From contig NZ_CP170453.1 in assembly GCF_042492175.1 (NCBI RefSeq), positions 1,240,001 through 1,304,000 of the forward strand: 64,000 bases of DNA, given 5' to 3'. Made by a program: the position numbers and the translations under genes. The DNA comes from CAJXSN01 sp947492235 (lineage in GTDB: Bacteria; Pseudomonadota; Alphaproteobacteria; Sphingomonadales; Sphingomonadaceae). Shown piece by piece: positions 59,187-64,000 of this stretch. Under the pieces are notes generated by a model that worked only from the letters and a program-made list of their open reading frames with translations, was not told the DNA's origin and made no database searches. Position 1 is the first letter of the stretch; every line of letters starts with the position of its first letter.

Positions 59187-60349
59187 TGCGCAGCTCCTGT
59201 GTCCAGACCCAGCATCACCCGCTTCTCCTCGTCCGAGAGGAAATCGGCGGCGGTGACCTGGCTCCATAGTTTCTCGCGGTCGTCGGCCAGAGCGGGCACC
59301 CGGTCGAGATCGACCGAGAGGCTGGCATCGGGGAACCACGGCGACAGACCATCGGCGATGCCCGACAGGATCTTGCCGGCCAGCGGCAGCAGGGTCAGCC
59401 GCCACAGGGCGCGGTTGGCCTCGCGGTAATTGGCGTACGTATTGTCGCCCGGCAGGCCGAGCAGCATGGGCGGCACGCCAAACGCCAGCGCGATATCGCG
59501 TGCGGCGGCGGCTTTCAGCGTGGCGAAGTCCATTTCTGCGGGGCTCATCGCCATGGATTGCCAGCTCAGCCCGCCATCCAGCAGCATGGGCCGCCCGACA
59601 TTGGCTTCGCCGGAGAAGGCACGGGTCAGCTCGTCCTTCAGCCGCTCGAATTGCTCCGGCGTCAGCGAAGCGCCCTCGCTGGCATCGTGGACCAACGCCC
59701 CGCTGGGCCGCGCCGAATTGGCCAGCAGCGCGCGGTTCCATTCGCTCGCGGCGTTGTGGATCGCGACCGCGCCATGGGCGGCGGCGAGGCAGCCTGCGCC
59801 GTAATGGTCGTCGCCCGGATTGAAGCTGCGCAGATGGATGATTTCGGGCCAGCCATTGTCATCCTCCAGCGGCACGGTGATGGTGCGTTCCGCGAGGCGA
59901 TATTCGTAAGCGCAGGGCCAGCCATCAGGCCCGGCGACAACGCTCACCCGCTCGGGCCGCAGGGCGAACAATTCGACCGGCTTGCCGCCGGCATCTTTCA
60001 TGATCTGGACATAGCCATTGCCATGCAGTGTCAGATGCGCGGCCAGCGTTTCGATCAGGCTTTGTCCGGCGGAAGGCGCATTGATCAGCGCGGCGAGCTT
60101 CGTATCGGTCTCGCCGAGCGGCGCGCTACCTACCCCTTCGGCGACAATCCGCACGGCGCGCTGGGCCACGGGATTGTCGATAAAGCCGCTTTGCAGCGCG
60201 CTGTTGTAGTTAAAGGCTGCGCGGCCCGTGCCCGCTTCAAACGCCGTCGCCCAAGGCGAGACATAGCCGCTCGGAATGGCACGGTTCAAAGGTACACGGG
60301 CGCCGCCCCCGCCCTTGAAGGCAGAGGACAGGGTATCGAGAAATGACAT
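59183..60349 (-). CDS. GTA portal protein (gp3-like)
   Basis: A 388-residue HK97-type portal protein. LTLHGNGYVQIMKDAGGKPV and FGVPPMLLGLPGDNTYANYR are typical portal segments. It forms the ring through which DNA enters and leaves. The ATG at 60349 follows AAGGAAAT. The repeat copy C lies between it and the terminase gene. Confidence 0.93.
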   Translation of the reverse strand: MSFLDTLSSAFKGGGGARVPLNRAIPSGYVSPWATAFEAGTGRAAFNYNSALQSGFIDNPVAQRAVRIVAEGVGSAPLGETDTKLAALINAPSAGQSLIETLAAHLTLHGNGYVQIMKDAGGKPVELFALRPERVSVVAGPDGWPCAYEYRLAERTITVPLEDDNGWPEIIHLRSFNPGDDHYGAGCLAAAHGAVAIHNAASEWNRALLANSARPSGALVHDASEGASLTPEQFERLKDELTRAFSGEANVGRPMLLDGGLSWQSMAMSPAEMDFATLKAAAARDIALAFGVPPMLLGLPGDNTYANYREANRALWRLTLLPLAGKILSGIADGLSPWFPDASLSVDLDRVPALADDREKLWSQVTAADFLSDEEKRVMLGLDTGAAQ

Positions 60350-60356
60350 GGGATTT

Positions 60357-60599
60357 CCTTTTCTTGCGCTCACATCTGTGAGCGCGTCCTCGGTGCAGTT
60401 TCGATGCTGCGCATCGAGCACCTGCGGGGCGGCCGCGTGGCCTTGCGGTTGGCTGGTTGCCAACCGAGATTGGGAAGACAGTACTGGCTAGGAATGGGTC
60501 GAGGCCGCGAGGCCTCGCAAGGGCGACTGCCCGCCCGAGCTTATGCGAGGAAGCAAGGGGCGCGGATGCGACCCGCCCGCAGGGCCCAAAACAAACAAC
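60357..60599 (+). repeat. Hairpin-rich intergenic repeat, copy C (full)
   Basis: Full copy between terminase and portal. H1 is at 60366-60385 (GCGCTCAC/GTGAGCGC, loop ATCT), the conserved block at 60382-60396, H2 at 60401-60417 (TCGATGC/GCATCGA, loop TGC), H3 at 60446-60466 (CGGTTGGC/GCCAACCG, loop TGGTT), H4 at 60501-60516 (GAGGCC/GGCCTC, loop GCGA). It ends CCCGCCCGCAGGG and AAAACAAAC, one base before the terminase stop codon. Confidence 0.85.
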
Positions 60600-61937
60600 T
60601 CAAAACACCTGCACCCTCGGCGCGCCCTGTTTGCCAAGCATCAATTCAGTCAGCGCCCAGACCAGAGCATCGGCGCGGTCGGGTGATCGGCCGGGGCCCT
60701 CGTAGCTGCCGCCTGTCATCAGGCCGCAGAGTTGGTCTTCGAGCGGTCCGAACAGGCCAGAGTGCTGGACGCGGCCTGCTTCGTATAGCGCCGCGACCGG
60801 TTCGGCCCTTGCGGACTTGCCGCGGCTGGCGTGGACCAGTTTGACCGGCAGCGAGATGTCGGCAGCGCGCAACACGCTTTCGACCATCGCGCCGCCCTGA
60901 TTGGCTTCGGCCACCACGCGGTCGGCACCCCACAGGGATGCGGTGTCGGCCACCGCCCGCGCCCAGCGTTCGGGGCTGGCTTTCTCTACCGTGGCATCGG
61001 CGAGGATAGCCGCGTTGCCGCCGGCATCCACGCCAGCGACCACGATACCGCACGCATCGCCGCGCGCCGAGGCCGGGGGATCGACCGCCACCACCAGCCG
61101 CACCATGGCAGGCGGAACATCGCTTCGGCACCGCTCCAGCAAAGTGCGGCTCCATAAAGCGCCTTCGACATCGCGCAGCAGCTCCCCTTCCAGCTCCTGC
61201 CGCCCGAGGGCGCTGCCGCCAAACTGGCGATAGACCGCCGTCAGGAAATTGGCCGAGAGATTGGCCGCGTTATCCAGCGTGCTTCCGCCGGTAATGGCAA
61301 TGGCCGCTTCAGCCGTTTGCGCCTCGTCGACCAGACGCTGGACGACTGGCACCGCTCTGGGCGTCGTAGTCACAACCGTTTGCGGCATGTCGCCCAGCCG
61401 CAGGCCGAGCTGCAGATTGTCCCAACAGCGCAGCGCGCGATTGCTTGAGTTGTCCCATTTCGCCAGCTCGTCACACCACGCATGGCTGTGCTGCGGCCCG
61501 CGCAAGCTTTCCGGTTCAGCGGCAGAGAACAGTTGCGCCTGCGCGCCGCCTGGCCAGCGCAGCCTGCGCAAAGAGGGTTCGAATACCGGCACGCAGCCGG
61601 GGCTGGCGACGGCGATCAGGCCGCTATCGCCCTCCACCATCACGGCCCGCGCTTCGCCGAGCGACGCCGCTACCAGTGCAATGCGCGCGGACGGGTGGTT
61701 GATGGCGATATTGCTGACCCATTCGGACCCGGCCCGCGTTTTGCCAAAGCCCCGTCCGGCCATCATAAGCCAGGTAGCCCATTTCTGGCTGGGCGGGCGC
61801 TGCCCCTCATGGGCGAAATTGCTGAAATCGGAATTGAACCCGTTGCGCTCGTCCTGGTTCAATGTGCGAATGAAGGAGAGCTTTTCCGCAGGTGTTGCTT
61901 CGGCATAAAGCTCCCCGCGTGACTTATTGTCCGTCAT
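60600..61937 (-). CDS. GTA large terminase (gp2-like)
   Basis: A 445-residue packaging motor. Walker A is AGRGFGKT, Walker B is HAWCDELAKW, and the C-terminal nuclease domain begins with VVAVDPPAS. The length fits RcGTA gp2. It would cut and pump headful-sized pieces of host DNA. The start overlaps the upstream packaging gene by 14 bases. Confidence 0.95.
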   Translation of the reverse strand: MTDNKSRGELYAEATPAEKLSFIRTLNQDERNGFNSDFSNFAHEGQRPPSQKWATWLMMAGRGFGKTRAGSEWVSNIAINHPSARIALVAASLGEARAVMVEGDSGLIAVASPGCVPVFEPSLRRLRWPGGAQAQLFSAAEPESLRGPQHSHAWCDELAKWDNSSNRALRCWDNLQLGLRLGDMPQTVVTTTPRAVPVVQRLVDEAQTAEAAIAITGGSTLDNAANLSANFLTAVYRQFGGSALGRQELEGELLRDVEGALWSRTLLERCRSDVPPAMVRLVVAVDPPASARGDACGIVVAGVDAGGNAAILADATVEKASPERWARAVADTASLWGADRVVAEANQGGAMVESVLRAADISLPVKLVHASRGKSARAEPVAALYEAGRVQHSGLFGPLEDQLCGLMTGGSYEGPGRSPDRADALVWALTELMLGKQGAPRVQVF

Positions 61938-62553
61938 GGGCCTCCTTCGCTTTTCGTTTGGCGACCTGCTGGCGCAGCTTTTCCACCTTGCGCTCGATGG
62001 AGGCGCGCACCTCGGCTGCGGTCACATTCTGCCGCTGCGCATGTTCACGGGCGAAGCTGTCACGGTGGGCGGCGAGAAGGCGCAGTGCATTGGTGATATC
62101 CATCGGGCGGGTCGGATCGGGGTCGCGCAGATGGCCCAGCACTTCCATCTCCAGATTGGTGTATCCTTCGAACAAGGCGGCCTGCCAGCTTTGCGCAAAG
62201 GCGGGATTTTTGCTGCGCTCGCGGTAAACGGTGGAGACCGGGATATTGGCCTCCTGCGCCGCCTTCGTGATATTCGAGCTGTCGGCCAGCGCGCTCAAAA
62301 ACGCGTCTTTCCAGCCGCCATTGGCCGGCACTTCGATCAGGTTCTTCTGTGCGTCGCGCGCCGCTTTGGCAGTCAGCTTGCCGTCCAGCGCATCGCGCCA
62401 TGCGGTGGCAAAGGCGAGGTTCCGATTGCGCTGGGCGTAGATTGTACCGGGCGTCTTCCCGGTGGCAGTCATGGCATCGCTGACGATCCGAGTTTCGACC
62501 AGCGTTTCGAGGAAGACCGGGATCCATTTGGGGCCGGGGATCGGGTCACGCAT
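61924..62553 (-). CDS. GTA packaging DNA-binding protein (gp1/TerS-like)
   Basis: A 209-residue protein with two copies of a helix-turn-helix-like module: TGKTPGTIYAQRNRNLAFAT followed by AWRDAL, and ANIPVSTVYRERSKNPAFAQ followed by SWQAAL. A C-terminal coiled coil follows (KVEKLRQQVAKRKAK). A helix-turn-helix protein immediately before the large terminase is expected to be the small terminase. The second of two adjacent ATG codons (62553) has GGGAGG at good spacing. Confidence 0.82.
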   Translation of the reverse strand: MRDPIPGPKWIPVFLETLVETRIVSDAMTATGKTPGTIYAQRNRNLAFATAWRDALDGKLTAKAARDAQKNLIEVPANGGWKDAFLSALADSSNITKAAQEANIPVSTVYRERSKNPAFAQSWQAALFEGYTNLEMEVLGHLRDPDPTRPMDITNALRLLAAHRDSFAREHAQRQNVTAAEVRASIERKVEKLRQQVAKRKAKEAHDGQ

Positions 62554-62602
62554 CATATCCTCCCGAAAATTAAGTGTGTGCGGGTGTACGAGCCGGGCGG
62601 AC

Positions 62603-62643
62603 ACAAGAAAGGGCGGAAAGCCTGTGCGGCTCCGCCCTTGTGT
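62603..62643 (-). promoter_or_regulatory. Leader hairpin of the GTA operon
   Basis: AAGGGCGGA and TCCGCCCTT form a 9-base stem around a 13-base loop, with outer ACAAG/CTTGT pairing. On the minus strand it is followed by TTTCTTGTG. It lies between the predicted promoter and the first GTA start, so it may act as an attenuator or a stabilising 5' hairpin. It could also terminate transcription from the opposite side. Confidence 0.5.
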
Positions 62644-62697
62644 TTCCGCCATCGGGAACGTTGCCCGTTCCGACTCGGTCTATCGCGATGTTCCAGT

Positions 62698-62726
62698 TGT
62701 CTAGGCCAAGAGCGTTACGATGTCAA
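62698..62726 (-). promoter_or_regulatory. Predicted sigma-70 promoter of the GTA operon
   Basis: On the minus strand TTGACA (62726-62721) and TAGACA (62703-62698) are 17 bases apart, giving a good -35 and a fair -10. The start would be near 62690, with a leader of about 137 bases. The match is by eye, and GTA genes are also controlled by host regulators that would need their own sites. Confidence 0.55.
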
Positions 62727-62828
62727 CAGAAAAGAACCAAATAGGTTATTACTAGGGGGGCTCCAACCGCATTGCGCGCACCAGACGCCTCGCCTAGAGG
62801 CGCAGCCGAACAATGAGGGCGAGAATCG

Positions 62829-63491
62829 ATGCTGCGCGGTTTGTATAACTGGACAATGGAGAAGGCGGCGCACCCACACGCGGTGTGGTGGCTGGCCTTT
62901 TTCTGCTTCATCGAAGCGAGCTTCTTCCCCATTCCGCCGCATCCGCTGCTGGGGCTGATGTGTCTGGCCGAGCCGAAAAAGGCGATCCGCTTCGGTCTGG
63001 TTGCGACCTTTGCTTCGGTGCTGGGCGGTCTGTTCGGCTACGGCATCGGTTATTTTCTGTTCGACGCGGTGGGCGTGCCGCTGATGGCGGCGATCGGTCT
63101 GGCGGATAGCCTGCCAGCTGCCCGCTGCACCTTCGACGAATACGGTGTGGCCGCGGTAATTATCGCCGCAGCAACGCCGGTGCCGTTCAAGCTACTGACG
63201 ATCACCGCCGGTTTTCTGGGCATGTCGCTGATACCGTTCATCCTCGCCAGCGTGGCGGGCCGCGCGCTGATCTTCCTGACGGTGGGCATCCTGTTCCGCG
63301 CCTTCGGTGCGCCGATTAAACGGATCATCGACAAATATCTCGGCACCGTCACGACTGTCTTCGTCGTGTTGGTCGTCGGAGGCATCCTCGCCATCACCCA
63401 GCTGGGCGGGGACGAGGACGAGGCCGACCCCTGCGCTGCCACGCAAAGTCCCGCTGCCGAAAGACTCACCTTGAACGGAGCGGCGCTGTAG
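62829..63491 (+). CDS. DedA/YqaA-type membrane protein
   Basis: A 220-residue membrane protein of the VTT (DedA-like) superfamily. The FFCFIEASFFPIPPHPLLGL motif, the ATPVPFKLLTITAGFLGM segment and several hydrophobic helices are visible. Family members are thought to flip or handle lipids. It is divergent from the GTA operon, and the 275-base space between the two holds the GTA promoter. Confidence 0.87.
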   Translation: MLRGLYNWTMEKAAHPHAVWWLAFFCFIEASFFPIPPHPLLGLMCLAEPKKAIRFGLVATFASVLGGLFGYGIGYFLFDAVGVPLMAAIGLADSLPAARCTFDEYGVAAVIIAAATPVPFKLLTITAGFLGMSLIPFILASVAGRALIFLTVGILFRAFGAPIKRIIDKYLGTVTTVFVVLVVGGILAITQLGGDEDEADPCAATQSPAAERLTLNGAAL

Positions 63492-63494
63492 GAC

Positions 63495-63626
63495 TCAGCC
63501 CATCATCGCATGCATTGCGGCGGGCGCCATGGCGGCCACCAGAAACAGCATCGAGACGAGGCTGAGCGCGGTACCGCCCAGGGTGGTGAGGGCGCTACGG
63601 TCGGCGGAAAGTGCGAGGGCAGTCAT
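63495..63626 (-). CDS. Small single-helix membrane protein
   Basis: A 43-residue frame with a good AGGAGA ribosome site seven bases before the ATG. It has one hydrophobic helix (TALSLVSMLFLVAAMAP) and a Met/His-rich end (AAMHAMMG). It is convergent with the DedA gene and lies 66 bases downstream of the serine-palmitoyltransferase-like gene, on the same strand. No family was recognised. Confidence 0.6.
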   Translation of the reverse strand: MTALALSADRSALTTLGGTALSLVSMLFLVAAMAPAAMHAMMG

Positions 63627-63692
63627 GGTCGTTTCTCCTGTGAATGTGACAGGAGTTTCGCCGGGTAAGGCGACCAGGTTACACTTGCCCCG

Positions 63693-64000
63693 TCAGATGA
63701 TCCCGGTCTTCTTGCCCGCCGCTTCGAACATGCTCAGGATCGTGCCGACTTCTTCGTCGCTATGCTCGGCGCAGAGCGAGCAGCGCAGCAGGGTCATATT
63801 GGCAGGGGTAGCCGGCGGCCGCGCCAGATTGACGTAGAGCCCTTCGGTCAGCAGCGCTTCCCACATCGCCGCGCCTTGCACCAGATCGGGCATGATCACC
63901 GCGATGATCGCGCTCTCAGGCTCGTCGGTGCCAATGGTGAAACCGAGTTCCTTCAGCCCCTTGTGCAGACGCTTGGAGTTTTCCCACAAATGCGCGCGCT
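63693..64000 (-). CDS. Serine palmitoyltransferase-like aminotransferase, C-terminal part
   Basis: About 102 residues of an open frame that continues beyond the window. The stretch LLTEGLYVNLARPPATPANM, then LLRCSLCAEHSDEEV, is typical of the C-terminal domain of alpha-oxoamine synthases. The best match in style is serine palmitoyltransferase, the first enzyme of sphingolipid synthesis in sphingomonads. 5-aminolevulinate synthase or KBL-type enzymes are less likely. The PLP-binding part is not visible. Confidence 0.75.
   Translation of the reverse strand, partial: RAHLWENSKRLHKGLKELGFTIGTDEPESAIIAVIMPDLVQGAAMWEALLTEGLYVNLARPPATPANMTLLRCSLCAEHSDEEVGTILSMFEAAGKKTGII

Larger units (their letters stand above)
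47275..62726 (-). mobile_element. Gene transfer agent structural cluster
   Basis: Seventeen genes on the minus strand in the order known for the alphaproteobacterial (RcGTA-type) agents: DNA-binding packaging protein, large terminase, portal, small membrane protein, protease, capsid, connector, small protein, terminator protein, tail tube, two assembly proteins, tape measure, distal tail, hub, peptidase, baseplate, then DUF2793. No integrase, repressor, replication or lysis gene and no attachment repeats were seen. This fits a host-controlled particle that packages random host DNA rather than a prophage. Host regulators such as CtrA and GafA lie elsewhere. Non-overlapping gaps over 100 bases all contain repeats. 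Confidence 0.93.

Noticed and set aside
47275..62726. Ordinary prophage
   Set aside because: No integrase, repressor, replication or lysis genes and no attachment repeats; the gene order is that of a gene transfer agent.

Overview
The window looks like the chromosome of an alphaproteobacterium of the order Sphingomonadales, most likely Erythrobacteraceae. The grounds are the high-GC coding sequence, a MipZ-type division ATPase, an operon with TonB, ExbB and several ExbD genes, a serine-palmitoyltransferase-like gene at the right edge, and a gene transfer agent (GTA) cluster with the alphaproteobacterial gene order. The taxon is inferred from gene content and protein style; no database was searched.

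Layout. 1-4.4 kb: end of cytochrome b, cytochrome c1, apt, a cation/proton antiporter, an OmpA-like lipoprotein and a tRNA-Gly. 4.7-12.8 kb: panC divergent from mipZ, a membrane J-domain protein, a phosphohexomutase, two poorly characterised proteins and an Lhr-type helicase. 12.9-16.1 kb (minus): tonB-exbB-exbD-exbD plus a third exbD behind a terminator. 16.4-25.7 kb: an exported protein, hom, glpX, prs, three AraC-type regulators, hisN and rpmI-rplT. 25.8-34.7 kb: pheST, prfC, small accessory enzymes, and glnK-amtB behind a sigma-54 promoter. 35-47 kb: a GMC oxidoreductase, a fatty-acid-hydroxylase-type membrane enzyme, a double cold-shock protein with an RGG-rich head, argD-argF-hslO-queC-MFS, a Cu/Zn SOD lipoprotein and a large OmpA protein.

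47.3-62.7 kb (minus) is a complete-looking GTA structural cluster. It runs from a packaging DNA-binding protein and large terminase through portal, protease, capsid, connectors, tail tube, chaperones, tape measure, distal tail, hub, NlpC/P60 peptidase and baseplate protein to a DUF2793 protein. Most genes overlap by 4-14 bases. There is no integrase, replication or immunity gene, as expected for a domesticated particle rather than a prophage. The distal tail protein is a large fusion and the baseplate protein is short compared with the Rhodobacter GTA.

The most unusual signal is a family of long hairpin-rich repeats: three full copies at about 34.8, 56.8 and 60.4 kb, and two partial copies at about 53.6 and 58.3 kb. 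Corresponding stems differ in sequence between copies but still pair, and the loops are conserved. That is the pattern expected if structure is selected. Four of the five copies lie inside the GTA operon, and two other inverted-repeat families fill the g9-g8 gap, so every GTA intergenic gap over 100 bases holds repeats. The capsid gene is bracketed by copies on both sides.

Gaps without genes: 4430-4677 holds nothing recognised; the other long gaps are described as features.
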